Assembly: GCA_041739465.1 (NCBI GenBank) | Contig: JBGSNX010000016.1 | Location: 1 to 64,000 of the forward strand | Reading direction: 5' to 3' | From: BOKV01 sp041739465 | GTDB lineage: Bacteria > Pseudomonadota > Alphaproteobacteria > Rhizobiales > Rhizobiaceae | Length of the DNA stretch: 64,000 bases | Shown: in pieces, positions 1 through 9,467 of the stretch | Layout of the letters: every line of letters starts with the position of its first letter | Position numbering within the stretch: the first letter of the stretch is position 1 | Program-made: the position numbers and the translations under genes | The notes under the pieces: model-generated | Database searches by the model: none | Seen by the model: the letters and a program-made list of their open reading frames with translations, nothing else | What the model was told of the DNA's origin: nothing

Positions 1-166
1 GCTCCTTGCCGCCGGTCACCTTCAGCAGCCGGCGGTAGGTTTCGCGGTCCCAGTGCCAGTCCATCCCGGCATCGGCAAAGGTGCGGTTGAAGGCTAGGCG
101 GTGGGTTTCCTCGGTCTCTGCCAGCGTGCCATCGACATCGAAGATGAGGGCGCGAAGCTGGCTCAT
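1..166 (-). CDS. cbbY: CbbY-type HAD phosphatase, 5' part only
   Basis: The first 55 codons of a HAD-superfamily hydrolase; the gene runs off the left edge. The N-terminus carries the HAD motif I FDVDGTLAETEE, with the two catalytic aspartates spaced by one residue, followed by the alpha-helical cap start, as in CbbY. CbbY of red-type RuBisCO bacteria dephosphorylates xylulose-1,5-bisphosphate, a misfire inhibitor of RuBisCO. The ATG (164-166) overlaps the TGA of the upstream phosphatase gene (163-165) in an ATGA arrangement, which implies translational coupling and makes this the distal gene of the cbb operon. Confidence 0.85.
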   Translation of the reverse strand, partial: MSQLRALIFDVDGTLAETEETHRLAFNRTFADAGMDWHWDRETYRRLLKVTGGKE

Positions 167-873
167 GCCGTTGACTTCAGCTTCTCGATTGCCTGCGGCA
201 GTTCGTGGAGGCTGGCGCAGAAAACATCGGCGTGAAAATCGTTCTTGCCATCATGGCCATAGCCGCTGCGCACGATCACAACCGGCATTCCCGCCGCTTT
301 TGCCGCAGCTGCGTCGGTGCTGCTGTCGCCGATGAACAGCGCGCGGGAAAGCGGCATGTCCATGGCCTTCAGCGTTGCATGCAGCATGTCGGGGTGCGGC
401 TTGGTGCGCAGCGCGGCATCAGCGCCCTGGATTGCGGCAAGGTGCGGCGCAAAGCCGTAATGCTCAACGATCTGCTGCGTGAATGCGTGCGGTTTGTTGG
501 AGACGATGGCAATCTTCACGCTTGCCTTGGCGTAGGCCGAAATCATTTCCAGCGCACCGGGAAGCACAATGGTGAGGTTGGTCAAATGGCGCGCGTATAT
601 GTCCATCATCACGCTCACGCGGCGATCAAGGCTTTCGCCGGCAAGCACGATGCCGCAGGCCGCGTAGGCGCGTTCGACCAGTTTCACGACGCCATTGCCG
701 ATCATTGCGCGCACATCTTCCAGCGTTTGGCGCGGAAGGCCTTCGGTTGACAGCAGTTCATTGACGGCAGCTGCAATGTCCGGGGCGGAATCGATCAGGG
801 TGCCGTCGAGGTCAAACAGCATCGCGCCCGGCCAGCCGCATCTATCGCCTTCGCTTGCAAACAGCGTGCCCAT
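163..873 (-). CDS. cbbZ: Phosphoglycolate phosphatase
   Basis: A 236-residue HAD phosphatase that hydrolyses 2-phosphoglycolate, the product of RuBisCO oxygenation, to glycolate. Motif I is FDLDGTLIDS near residues 20-29, followed by the cap domain, motif II (VSNKP) and motif IV (FIGDSSTDAAAAKAAG). The chosen ATG overlaps the rpe stop codon (ATGA); an internal ATG 17 codons in, directly before LFDLDGT, is a shorter alternative. Its place after rpe in a cbb operon argues for the photorespiratory role rather than a DNA-repair gph role. Confidence 0.93.
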   Translation of the reverse strand: MGTLFASEGDRCGWPGAMLFDLDGTLIDSAPDIAAAVNELLSTEGLPRQTLEDVRAMIGNGVVKLVERAYAACGIVLAGESLDRRVSVMMDIYARHLTNLTIVLPGALEMISAYAKASVKIAIVSNKPHAFTQQIVEHYGFAPHLAAIQGADAALRTKPHPDMLHATLKAMDMPLSRALFIGDSSTDAAAAKAAGMPVVIVRSGYGHDGKNDFHADVFCASLHELPQAIEKLKSTA

Positions 874-1538
874 CAGACTGCGTCTGCCGCCTTGCGGATG
901 GCAGCGATGTTGGCGCGGTAGCTGTCTTCGCTGGCGCCCTTGAACACGGCGGAACCTGCAACCAGGACATTGGCTCCGGCGCGGGTGACAAGTGGCGCGG
1001 TTTCCGGCGTTACGCCGCCGTCGATCTCGATGTCGATCGGCCGGTTGCCAATCAGCGCCTTCACGCGTTTCACTTTCTCAACGACCGATGGAATGAAGGC
1101 TTGCCCACCAAAGCCTGGGTTCACCGTCATCAGCAGCACGAGGTCGAGGCGGTCGAGGACATACTCGATGACGTTTTCCGGGGTTGAAGGGTTGAGCGAG
1201 ACGCCGGCTTTCTTGCCGAGCGCCTTGATCGCCTGTAGCGAGCGGTCAAGGTGCGGGCCGGCTTCCGCATGCACGGTGATGATGTCGCAACCGGCATCCG
1301 CGAACGCACCGAGGTACTGATCGGTTGGCGCAATCATCAAATGGCAGTCGAAGACCGCCTTGGTGCGGTTGCGCACCGCCTTGATGATGCCTGGGCCAAA
1401 GGTGATGTTGGGAACTAAATGGCCATCCATCACGTCGAGGTGAATCCAGTCGGCACCGGCGCGCATGACCGTTTCGATCTCCTCGCCCAGCTTGGAAAAA
1501 TCAGCGGACAGGACAGAGGGGGCAATGATCGTGGTCAT
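873..1538 (-). CDS. cbbE: Ribulose-phosphate 3-epimerase
   Basis: A 221-residue TIM-barrel enzyme interconverting ribulose-5-phosphate and xylulose-5-phosphate for RuBP regeneration. The N-terminal APSVLSADFSKLGEEI, the metal-ligand segment HLDVMDGHLVPN, VNPGFGGQ, and the phosphate-binding VAGSAVF near the C-terminus are all present. The reading frame stays open further upstream, but that extension lies inside cbbX; ATG 1538 sits 4 bases after the cbbX stop and gives the normal family length. It is translationally coupled to cbbZ downstream. Confidence 0.95.
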   Translation of the reverse strand: MTTIIAPSVLSADFSKLGEEIETVMRAGADWIHLDVMDGHLVPNITFGPGIIKAVRNRTKAVFDCHLMIAPTDQYLGAFADAGCDIITVHAEAGPHLDRSLQAIKALGKKAGVSLNPSTPENVIEYVLDRLDLVLLMTVNPGFGGQAFIPSVVEKVKRVKALIGNRPIDIEIDGGVTPETAPLVTRAGANVLVAGSAVFKGASEDSYRANIAAIRKAADAV

Positions 1539-1542
1539 GGTC

Positions 1543-2484
1543 TTACGACTCCGGTGTGGTGTGCGGCGCGCTGTCTGGCACGCCCATGGTGAAGACGCGG
1601 CTGGAGGCGATGTCGGCAGCGCGAATGGTCGACAGTTCCGTGGCATCAACCGGTCCGGTTGAAGCCGTAAACAAGCGGTTGGCCTGGCGCAAGCGGGCGC
1701 GATCCAGAGCGTTGCGGATCGAACGGGCATTGGCAAAGTGCGGTTGCTTGCGGCGCAGGTCAATGTATTTGGCCATGATTGCCTTGGCCTCATCGTCGAG
1801 CACGTAATTCTGCTGCTCCAGCATCGACTGGGCAATGGTCAGCAATTCGCTGCCATCATAGTCCGGGAAGTCGATGTGGTGGGCAATGCGCGAGCGAAAA
1901 CCGGGGTTGGATGTGAAGAACTTGTCCATCCGGTCGGCATACCCGGCAAGGATCACCACGAGATCCTCGCGATTGTTCTCCATGATCTGCAGGAGGATTT
2001 CGATCGCTTCCTGGCCATAGTCGCGTTCATTGTCGGGGCGGTAAAGGTAATAGGCTTCATCAATGAACAACACGCCGCCCATTGCGCGTTTCAGAACGTC
2101 CTTGGTCTTGGGCGCGGTGTGGCCGATGTACTGGCCAACTAGATCGTCGCGGGTGACTGATACCAGATGGCCTTTGCGCACATACCCAAGCCGGTGCAGG
2201 ATCGTCGACATGCGCAGGGCAACGGTGGTTTTTCCCGTGCCCGGATTGCCGGTAAAGCTCATGTGCAAGGTCGGTGCTTCGTGCGACAGGCCCATGCTCT
2301 TGCGCGCCCGCTCGACGATCAGCAGGGCGGCAATTTCGCGCAGACGCTGCTTCACCGGCTTGAGGCCGGTAAGTTCGAGGTCGAGTTCATCGAGAATTTC
2401 AGCGACGCCGGAATTGCGGTATTCCTGCGCCAGGTCAACGGAGCGGGGCAGTTCGCCAGCGCCATTTTCAGTGGTGTCGTTCAT
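1543..2484 (-). CDS. cbbX: Red-type RuBisCO activase, AAA+ protein
   Basis: A 313-residue AAA+ ATPase that remodels inhibited form IC/ID RuBisCO by threading the C-terminus of the large subunit. Walker A GNPGTGKTT lies at residues 79-87, the pore-loop segment QYIGHTA follows near 118-124, and Walker B VLFIDEA is at 138-144. Length and motif order match proteobacterial CbbX. It is directly downstream of cbbS and 4 bases from cbbE. Red-type RuBisCO operons characteristically pair cbbLS with cbbX rather than with CbbQO, which supports the call. Confidence 0.96.
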   Translation of the reverse strand: MNDTTENGAGELPRSVDLAQEYRNSGVAEILDELDLELTGLKPVKQRLREIAALLIVERARKSMGLSHEAPTLHMSFTGNPGTGKTTVALRMSTILHRLGYVRKGHLVSVTRDDLVGQYIGHTAPKTKDVLKRAMGGVLFIDEAYYLYRPDNERDYGQEAIEILLQIMENNREDLVVILAGYADRMDKFFTSNPGFRSRIAHHIDFPDYDGSELLTIAQSMLEQQNYVLDDEAKAIMAKYIDLRRKQPHFANARSIRNALDRARLRQANRLFTASTGPVDATELSTIRAADIASSRVFTMGVPDSAPHTTPES

Positions 2485-2504
2485 CTGTCCCGCTCCGTGT
2501 TTTC

Positions 2505-2894
2505 CTAGTTGGCTTTATGCCAGCTGTATTGCTGCGAACGGCTGCGCGCGTCGGTGCGGCGCATCTCGAATTTCGGCTCTACCTTGGGCCGTGCCACGAT
2601 GAACGACATCCGGACAGTTTCCCAGCCGCGGGTCGAATCGAAAGCGTTGATGCGGATGTAGTTTTCCGGATTTGCCTTCCTGCAGGCGTCCAGTTCGATC
2701 ATCACGCCCTTGGAATCCTTCAGGTCAAACATGGGATTTTCCCACATGTTCCAGTAGATGTTTCGCGGGTGTGGATCATCGGTGTACTCGATGCCGATTG
2801 CCCAGTTCTGGCTGAGGCAATATTCGATCTGCGCCGAGATTTGGGCGTCCGTCAGATCGAGAAGGAATGAAAAGCATCCTTGGGTGTTGCGCAT
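2505..2894 (-). CDS. cbbS: RuBisCO small subunit, red type (form IC)
   Basis: A 129-residue small subunit. It begins MRNTQGCFSFLLDLTD and contains the conserved IEYTDDPHPRNIYWNMW segment. The C-terminal extension (roughly residues 95-129, RPKVEPKFEMRRTDARSRSQ and beyond) is the beta-hairpin typical of red-type small subunits, which helps assemble the L8S8 holoenzyme. The frame is open upstream into cbbL, but ATG 2894 is preceded by a good AGAGGAGA ribosome site and gives the family length. It lies between cbbL and cbbX. Confidence 0.96.
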   Translation of the reverse strand: MRNTQGCFSFLLDLTDAQISAQIEYCLSQNWAIGIEYTDDPHPRNIYWNMWENPMFDLKDSKGVMIELDACRKANPENYIRINAFDSTRGWETVRMSFIVARPKVEPKFEMRRTDARSRSQQYSWHKAN

Positions 2895-2917
2895 TTTGGT
2901 TTCTCCTCTGGCGCTGA

Positions 2918-4378
2918 TCAGGACACGCCAACGCTCGGAACGTAGTCCGAGGTGTCGGTGGATGTGTAATTGAAGGAAATGTTGCCCCAAACGTCGAGGG
3001 CAGATTCCAGCGGCTTGCACCACTTGGCCGCACGGCGCAGGATTTCAGGGCCTTCGTTCTTGATGTCATGGCCTTCGTTGCGGGCGAGAACCATCGCTTC
3101 AAGCGCAACGCGGTTGGCCTGTGCGCCCGCCTGAATGCCCATCGGGTGACCGATGGTGCCACCGCCGAACTGCAACACGACATCATCGCCAAACAAATCG
3201 AGCAACTGGTGCATCTGTCCGGCGTGAATGCCGCCAGATGCGACCGGCATGACCTTGAGCGTGTCAGCCCAATCCTGTTCGAAGAAGATGCCGCGCGGCA
3301 AGTCGATTTCGTTCTTCAATTCGCGGCAGACATTGTAATAGCCCTGCACGGTCATCGGATCGCCCTCGAGCTTGCCGACAGCGGTGCCTGCGTGGATGTG
3401 ATCAACCCCTGCAAGCCGCATCCACTTGGCAATGACACGGAACGAAATGCCGTGGTTTTTCTGGCGCGTATAGGTGCCATGGCCGGCGCGGTGAAGGTGT
3501 AGGATCATGTCGTTCTGGCGGCACCATTCCGAGATTGACTGGATCGCGGTGTAGCCGATGATCAAGTCGATCATCACGATGACGGAGCCGAGTTCCTTGG
3601 CAAACTCGGCGCGACGGTACATTTCCTCCATCGTGCCGGCGGTGATGTTGAGGTAATGGCCCTTGATCTCGCCGGTCTGCGCGGAAGCAAGGTTCACTGC
3701 TTCCATGCAGTAGAGGAACCGGTCACGCCAGTGCATGAATGGTTGCGAGTTGATGTTCTCGTCGTCCTTCATGAAATCAAGGCCGCCCTTGAGGCCTTCA
3801 TACACCACGCGGCCATAGTTCTTGCCCGAAAGCCCGAGCTTCGGCTTGGTTGTTGCACCAAGCAAAGGACGGCCAAACTTGTCGAGGCGCTCGCGCTCCA
3901 CGACGAGGCCCGTTGGCGGGCCCTTGTAGGTTTTCACGTAGGCGACCGGCATCCGCATGTCTTCAAGACGGGCAGCTTTCAGTGGCTTGAACGAAAACAC
4001 ATTGCCGATAATCGAAGCCGTGAGGTTGGCGATTGATCCCCCTTCAAACAGGATGAGATCATAGGCGACGTAGCAGAAGAACTGACCGGGCGTGCCGGGA
4101 ACCGGTTCAACCTTGTAGGCCTTCGCGCGGTATTGGTCAGCGGCGGTCAACCGGTCGGTCCACACGACAGTCCAGGTTGCGGTCGAGGATTCGCCAGCCA
4201 CGGCTGCCGCGGCTTCAATCGGATCGACGCCATCTTGCGGCGTGATGCGGAACAGCGCCAGAATGTCGGTGTCCTTGGGAACATAATCACCGTCCCAATA
4301 GCCCATCTGGGCGTATTTGAGGACGCCGGCCTTGTAGCGTTCCTTGCCTCTGATTTCAGTCTTGGACTTGTCGCTCAT
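2918..4378 (-). CDS. cbbL: RuBisCO large subunit, form IC
   Basis: A 486-residue large subunit, the usual length for red-type form I. Active-site residues are intact: Lys178 in ATTKPKLG, the carbamylated Lys204 with the Mg ligands in DFMKDDE, His296 in LHLHRAGHG, and loop-6 Lys336 in GTAVGKLEGD. The enzyme carboxylates ribulose-1,5-bisphosphate to two 3-phosphoglycerates. The extended N-terminus (KSKTEIRGKERYKAGVLKYA) is typical of the red lineage. It is followed by cbbS after 23 bases and preceded by cbbA after 29. Confidence 0.98.
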   Translation of the reverse strand: MSDKSKTEIRGKERYKAGVLKYAQMGYWDGDYVPKDTDILALFRITPQDGVDPIEAAAAVAGESSTATWTVVWTDRLTAADQYRAKAYKVEPVPGTPGQFFCYVAYDLILFEGGSIANLTASIIGNVFSFKPLKAARLEDMRMPVAYVKTYKGPPTGLVVERERLDKFGRPLLGATTKPKLGLSGKNYGRVVYEGLKGGLDFMKDDENINSQPFMHWRDRFLYCMEAVNLASAQTGEIKGHYLNITAGTMEEMYRRAEFAKELGSVIVMIDLIIGYTAIQSISEWCRQNDMILHLHRAGHGTYTRQKNHGISFRVIAKWMRLAGVDHIHAGTAVGKLEGDPMTVQGYYNVCRELKNEIDLPRGIFFEQDWADTLKVMPVASGGIHAGQMHQLLDLFGDDVVLQFGGGTIGHPMGIQAGAQANRVALEAMVLARNEGHDIKNEGPEILRRAAKWCKPLESALDVWGNISFNYTSTDTSDYVPSVGVS

Positions 4379-4407
4379 TTGAAGATCCCTCCCTTGGGTT
4401 GATGCTG

Positions 4408-5487
4408 TTATGCGGCTTTGCCAATGTTTGTCTTCGGGTCGAGTTCGCCTTTGGCGTAGCGCTTGGCCATTTCGCTCATCGGCATGATCTTGATCTTCGA
4501 AGCGTTTCCAGCGGTGCCGAATGCCTCGAAACGGTCGCGGCAGACCTTGGACATTGCGTCCATTGCCGGCTTGAGGAATTTGCGCGGGTCAAATTCCGCC
4601 TTCTGCGTGTTGGCGATCCGGCGAAATTCGGCGGTGGCTGCCAGCCGCAGATCGGTATCGATGTTCACCTTGCGAACGCCGTGCTTGATGCCGCGCACGA
4701 TTTCTTCGACAGGCACGCCATAAGTTTCGCGCATCTGGCCGCCATTGGCGTTGAAGATTTCCTGCCATTCCTCGGGAACCGAGGAAGAGCCGTGCATCAC
4801 GATGTGGGTATTGGGCAATTTGGCGTGGATTGCCTCGATCACGCTCATTGCCAGCACTTCGCCGGTTGGTTTGCGGGTGAATTTGTATGCGCCGTGCGAA
4901 GTGCCGATCGCCACTGCAAGGGCGTCGACTTTCGTGTCGGCGACAAAGCGCGCAGCCTCATCGGGGTCGGTCACCAGCATTGAACGGTCGAGCTTGCCTT
5001 CAAAGCCATGCCCGTCCTCGGCTTCGCCTTCTCCGGTTTCAAGTGAACCCAGAACACCCAGTTCCCCTTCAACCGAAGCGCCCACCATGTGGGCAAGCCG
5101 GGAGACCTCACGGGTGATGTTGACGTTGTAGTCGTAGTCAGCAGGCGACTTGGCGTCTTCCAGCAGCGAGCCGTCCATCATGACGGAAGTGAAGCCGTTC
5201 TGGATGGCAGAAAGGCAGGTGGCAACGTTGTTGCCATGGTCCTGGTGCATACAGAGCGGAATCTCCGGGTAGATTTCGGTCAGCGCATCGATCATGCGGG
5301 TAAGCATGATGTCGTTTGCGTAACTGCGTGCGCCGCGCGATGCCTGGATGATCACCGGGCTGTTGGTGGCCCTGGCGGCTTCCATGATCGCAAGCCCCTG
5401 TTCCATGTTGTTGATGTTGAAAGCGGGTACGCCATAAGCGTGCTCCGCAGCATGATCGAGCAATTGTCGCAATGTGATGCGGGCCAT
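4408..5487 (-). CDS. cbbA: Fructose-bisphosphate aldolase class II
   Basis: A 359-residue zinc-dependent class II aldolase that condenses DHAP with GAP, and with erythrose-4-phosphate to form sedoheptulose bisphosphate. The zinc and catalytic motif MHQDHGNN lies near residues 80-87. HGSSSVPEE and the phosphate-binding VNIDTDLR segment lie further on. The chosen ATG gives the start MARITLRQLLDHA, typical of CbbA; the upstream open frame is non-homologous and overlaps the intergenic gap. It lies between cbbT (58-base gap) and cbbL. Confidence 0.95.
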   Translation of the reverse strand: MARITLRQLLDHAAEHAYGVPAFNINNMEQGLAIMEAARATNSPVIIQASRGARSYANDIMLTRMIDALTEIYPEIPLCMHQDHGNNVATCLSAIQNGFTSVMMDGSLLEDAKSPADYDYNVNITREVSRLAHMVGASVEGELGVLGSLETGEGEAEDGHGFEGKLDRSMLVTDPDEAARFVADTKVDALAVAIGTSHGAYKFTRKPTGEVLAMSVIEAIHAKLPNTHIVMHGSSSVPEEWQEIFNANGGQMRETYGVPVEEIVRGIKHGVRKVNIDTDLRLAATAEFRRIANTQKAEFDPRKFLKPAMDAMSKVCRDRFEAFGTAGNASKIKIMPMSEMAKRYAKGELDPKTNIGKAA

Positions 5488-5545
5488 CGGGTCTGTATCC
5501 TCCGTTAATGGTGTCCGGACCTGCGGCCCGAATGGGTCTGTTGGT

Positions 5546-7534
5546 CTATTTCGCGAGCCTGACGGCAGCGTCGGCAACCGCCTGTGGAGTGATGCCAAAA
5601 TGCTGGTAAAGCTCTGGTGCCGGAGCAGATGCGCCAAAACCGGTCATGCCGATGAACGCTCCCCTGTCGCCGATCCACCGGTCCCAGCCGAGCCGCGCCG
5701 CAGCTTCGACCGCTACCCGTGGTGCCGTGCCAAGCACATTTGCGCGCCATGCATCGTCCTGCTGTTCGAACAATTCCCATGAAGGCATCGAGACGACGGC
5801 CGCTGAAATTCCATCGCGGCTTTTCAGCAAATCAGCGGCAGCCACGGCGATTTCCACCTCCGAACCGGTGGCCAGCAATGTCACATCGCGCTTGCCTTTG
5901 GTGTCGCGCAGCACATACGCACCGCGCGCCGAGAGATTGTCATTGCTGTGCTTTTCGCGCAGCATCGGCAGGTTCTGGCGAGACAGCACCAGGACACTTG
6001 GACGGTCGGTGGTGGTTAACGCCAGTTCCCAGGCTTCTGCCGTCTCGATGATGTCAGCCGGGCGGAATACGTTCATGTTGGGCGTGGCGCGCAACATGGC
6101 CAGATGCTCGACTGGCTGGTGGGTCGGGCCATCCTCGCCAAGGCCGATCGAGTCATGGGTCATGACGTAGACAACCCGCTGTCCCATCAATGCCGAAAGA
6201 CGCATAGCGCCCCGGGCGTAGTCGGCAAAGCACATGAAGGTACCGCCATAGGGGATGAACCCGCCATGCAGGGCGATGCCGTTCATGGCAGCCGCCATGC
6301 CGTGCTCGCGAATGCCGTAGTGGATGTAACGACCGGCAAACTTGCCCGGTTTCACCGGTGCCATGTCCTTGGTCAGGGTCAAATTGGAATGGGTCAAGTC
6401 TGCCGAACCGCCCAATGTCAGGTCGGTCGCGGAATTGATGACGGCGAGCGCCATTTCGGAAGATTTGCGGGTTGCGACCTTGGTTGCCGCTGTCACGTGT
6501 TCCTTGCGGAAATTGCGAAGCGCGCTCGAAACCTTCGCTGGCAATGCGCCTGAAAGCGCTGCCTGGAAACGGGCCTTCTTGCGCGAATTGGCAAGGCGGC
6601 CTTCCCAGGCTTCACGGACTTTCTTGCCGCGCGCCGAAACATCGTGCCACGCCGCATAGACAGGAGCGGGAATGTCAAAAGGCTCGCTCGTCCAGCGGAT
6701 ATTGGCCCGCGTTGCAGCAATTTCGGCTGCACCAAGAGGCGCGCCATGGGTCTTTTCCGAGCCCTGCAGGTTTGGAGCGCCCTTGCCGATCAGGGTTCGG
6801 CAGGCAATCAGTGAAGGCTTGTTGGATTTGCGCGCAGCTTCAATAGCTTTGGCCACCGCTTCGCGGTCATGACCGTCAACCGCCTGGACCTGCCAGCCGG
6901 ATGCACGAAAGCGGGCAATTTGGTCGGTTGATGTGGACAGCGATGTCGGGCCGTCGATGGATATACGGTTGTCGTCCCAAAAAACGATGAGGCGCGACAG
7001 CTTCAGATGGCCGGCAAGGTCAATGGCCTCGTGGCTTATGCCCTCCATCAGGCAACCATCACCAGCAATGACATAGGTGAAATGGTCAACAAGATTCTTG
7101 TCGAAGCGGGCTGCAAGCATGCGCTCGGCCAATGCCATGCCGACCGCTGTCGAGATGCCCTGGCCAAGCGGGCCGGTCGTGGTCTCGATGCCCTCGGCAT
7201 GGCCGTATTCGGGGTGGCCGGCCGTGACCGAGCCCAGCTGGCGGAAGCTCTTCAGCGCCTGGATCGGCATGTCAGGATAGCCGAGCAAATGGTGGATTGC
7301 GTAGAGCAGCATGGAGCCGTGCCCGGCGGACAGCACGAAGCGGTCGCGGTCGGGCCATGAGGGCGCTGACGGGTCGATGCGCATGAACCTGTTGAACAGC
7401 ACTGCTGCCACATCGGCCATGCCCATCGGCATGCCCGGATGGCCTGAATTGGCCTTCTGCACGGCGTCCATTGCTAGCGCCCGGATGGCATTGGCCATTG
7501 TCTGTTCGTCGGCCATGGCTGGATTGCGGGTCAT
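5546..7534 (-). CDS. cbbT: Transketolase
   Basis: A 662-residue thiamine-diphosphate transketolase for the sugar rearrangements of RuBP regeneration. Features in order: ANAIRALAMDAVQKANSGHPG at the N-terminus, the ThDP motif region GDGCLMEGISHEA to WDDNRISIDG, the pyrimidine domain with NGIALHGGFIPYGGTF, DSIGLGEDGPTHQPVEHL, and the C-terminal domain. Length is full for the family. It lies 10 bases downstream of cbbP. A second, glycolytic transketolase may exist elsewhere; the operon context makes this the autotrophic isozyme. Confidence 0.96.
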   Translation of the reverse strand: MTRNPAMADEQTMANAIRALAMDAVQKANSGHPGMPMGMADVAAVLFNRFMRIDPSAPSWPDRDRFVLSAGHGSMLLYAIHHLLGYPDMPIQALKSFRQLGSVTAGHPEYGHAEGIETTTGPLGQGISTAVGMALAERMLAARFDKNLVDHFTYVIAGDGCLMEGISHEAIDLAGHLKLSRLIVFWDDNRISIDGPTSLSTSTDQIARFRASGWQVQAVDGHDREAVAKAIEAARKSNKPSLIACRTLIGKGAPNLQGSEKTHGAPLGAAEIAATRANIRWTSEPFDIPAPVYAAWHDVSARGKKVREAWEGRLANSRKKARFQAALSGALPAKVSSALRNFRKEHVTAATKVATRKSSEMALAVINSATDLTLGGSADLTHSNLTLTKDMAPVKPGKFAGRYIHYGIREHGMAAAMNGIALHGGFIPYGGTFMCFADYARGAMRLSALMGQRVVYVMTHDSIGLGEDGPTHQPVEHLAMLRATPNMNVFRPADIIETAEAWELALTTTDRPSVLVLSRQNLPMLREKHSNDNLSARGAYVLRDTKGKRDVTLLATGSEVEIAVAAADLLKSRDGISAAVVSMPSWELFEQQDDAWRANVLGTAPRVAVEAAARLGWDRWIGDRGAFIGMTGFGASAPAPELYQHFGITPQAVADAAVRLAK

Positions 7535-7544
7535 GGAATTTTCC

Positions 7545-8417
7545 TCACGAAGAGCGGCGCTTGAGATCCATCAGCTTGTGGATCAGCGGCGTGAAAATGA
7601 GCTGCATGGCAAGGTCGAGCTTGTCGCCGCCGCAGACAATCGAATTGGCGCGCGACATGAACGAGCCGCCAAGCATTGAAAGCAAATACGGGAAGTCGAT
7701 TCCGCGCGGATTGGAGAAGCGAATCACCAGCATTGATTCAGCTGGGGTCGGGATCCATCGGGCCACAAACGGGTTCGAGGTGTCCACCGTTGGAATGCGC
7801 TGGAAATTGATGTTGGTTTCGGAAAACTGCGGGCAGATGTAGCGCGCATAGTCAGGCATCCGGCGCAGGATGGTGTCGGTCACGGCTTCTGTTGAATAGC
7901 CGCGTGAAGACTTGTCGCGATGGATCTTCTGGATCCATTCAAGGTTGATGACCGGCACAACGCCGATGCGCAGGTCGACATGGCGAGGCAGGTCGATGTT
8001 GCCGGTTTTCACACAGCCATGCAGGCCTTCATAAAAAAGCAGATCGCTGGAGGGAAGATCATGCCAGTCGGTGAATGTTCCAGGAGCTGATCCGAACGCG
8101 GCGGCCTCCCTGTCGTCATGAACATAGTGACGGGTCTTGCCGGTTCCCTTGCGGCCATATTCCTCGAAAACCTGCTCAAGGATTTCGAGTTCATTGGCTT
8201 CGGGCGAAAAGTGGGAGAAATGATGGTTGCCCTTGGCGTCTTCGGCGGCAACTTTTTCCTTCATGCCCATGCGGTCATATTTGTGAAAGGCGTCGCCTTC
8301 GATGAACGCGGCCGACACTTTCTCGCGGGTGAAAATCTTGTTGAATGTATCCTTGACGGTTGTCGTGCCAGCGCCCGACGAACCCGTGATGGCAATGATT
8401 GGATGGCGATTGGACAT
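7545..8417 (-). CDS. cbbP: Phosphoribulokinase
   Basis: A 290-residue proteobacterial-type phosphoribulokinase that makes ribulose-1,5-bisphosphate from ribulose-5-phosphate and ATP. The P-loop GSSGAGTTT at residues 12-20 has the lysine-free form typical of bacterial PRK. EGDAFHKYDR and FYEGLHGCV follow. Length matches the bacterial class, which is often allosterically activated by NADH; that regulation is inferred from the family. It is packed tightly between cbbF and cbbT. Confidence 0.97.
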   Translation of the reverse strand: MSNRHPIIAITGSSGAGTTTVKDTFNKIFTREKVSAAFIEGDAFHKYDRMGMKEKVAAEDAKGNHHFSHFSPEANELEILEQVFEEYGRKGTGKTRHYVHDDREAAAFGSAPGTFTDWHDLPSSDLLFYEGLHGCVKTGNIDLPRHVDLRIGVVPVINLEWIQKIHRDKSSRGYSTEAVTDTILRRMPDYARYICPQFSETNINFQRIPTVDTSNPFVARWIPTPAESMLVIRFSNPRGIDFPYLLSMLGGSFMSRANSIVCGGDKLDLAMQLIFTPLIHKLMDLKRRSS

Positions 8418-8429
8418 GGCTGGGCCTCC

Positions 8430-9467
8430 TCAAGCCCGAAACAGGCCACGGTTCCCGAACAGCGGATGCCGGGAGCCGATGGCGGATGGTTCATTGTGGT
8501 AGCGGGTTATCTTCTCGACTTCGCGGTGCGAACCGAACACCAGCGGCGTGCGCTGGTGGATGTCGGTGGGTTTGAGATCGAGGATCGGTTCAACCCCGTT
8601 TGTTGCCAGTCCGGCGGCATCCTCGACAAGCATCGCGATCGGGTTGGCTTCATAAACAAGGCGTAGTCGGCCATTGCGGTAGCCCTTGCGGGCATCGCCG
8701 GGGTACAGAAAAACGCCACCGCGAACGAGGATGCGATAGGTGTCGGCTACCAGCGAAGCAATCCAGCGCATGTTGAAGTCCTTGCCGCGCGGGCCATCGG
8801 TGCCCTGGATGCAGTCGTCGACGTAAAGCCGGATGTTTTCATCCCAATGGCGATAGTTCGATGTGTTGAGGGCAAACTCATTGGCATCGTTGGAAATCCG
8901 AACCGAACCATAGGCCTGGACGAACGTTCCCAGCCTGGACGAAAACACGAAGATCGTGGTGCCTGTCCCCAAGGACAGCACCAGCGCGAGCTGCGGGCCG
9001 TAGATGAAAAAACCTGCCCCGAGCTGTGATCTGCCGGGCTGTAGAAATGTGTCGTGCGCGTCGCCCTTGACGGGCATTATCGAGAATATGGTTCCAATGG
9101 ACACATTGGTGTCGATGTTCGACGAGCCGTCGAGCGGATCGATTGCAAGCGCCAGGGGAAGCTTGTCGTCGAGCAGGACGGGGTCGTTCAATTCCTCTGA
9201 CGCATAATATGCAATCGGCGCTTCACGCATCGCGGAAAGGAAAATGTCATCGGCCAGGACGTCGAGGTCTTTTTGAACGTCGCCGCCAGCGTTGCTGTCA
9301 CCACGGCTGCCGGAAAATGCCGCGCCAAGCGCGCCCTCGCCAATGGCCTTTCGAACCTGAAGTGCGGCGGATACCAATTGGCGCACGGTTTTGGCGATGG
9401 CACCATTTAGTGCAGCGCCCGAAGCACTGTACGAATTGAGCCACGCGTCGAGTGTCGATGCGCTCAT
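8430..9467 (-). CDS. cbbF: Fructose-1,6-bisphosphatase class I
   Basis: A 345-residue class I FBPase, first gene of the cbb operon. The metal-binding ALAIDPLDGSSNIDTNVSIG segment lies near residues 105-125, and NEFALNTSNYRHWDENI and the C-terminal DLKPTDIHQRTPLVFGS are present. It hydrolyses fructose-1,6-bisphosphate and, in the cycle, probably sedoheptulose-1,7-bisphosphate. It starts 118 bases from the divergent cbbR start, so its transcription is expected to be CbbR-controlled. Confidence 0.96.
   Translation of the reverse strand: MSASTLDAWLNSYSASGAALNGAIAKTVRQLVSAALQVRKAIGEGALGAAFSGSRGDSNAGGDVQKDLDVLADDIFLSAMREAPIAYYASEELNDPVLLDDKLPLALAIDPLDGSSNIDTNVSIGTIFSIMPVKGDAHDTFLQPGRSQLGAGFFIYGPQLALVLSLGTGTTIFVFSSRLGTFVQAYGSVRISNDANEFALNTSNYRHWDENIRLYVDDCIQGTDGPRGKDFNMRWIASLVADTYRILVRGGVFLYPGDARKGYRNGRLRLVYEANPIAMLVEDAAGLATNGVEPILDLKPTDIHQRTPLVFGSHREVEKITRYHNEPSAIGSRHPLFGNRGLFRA

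Noticed and set aside
1539..1835. N-terminal extension of cbbE
   Set aside because: The extra 99 codons run through cbbX in another frame and show no epimerase similarity; ATG 1538 gives the family start.
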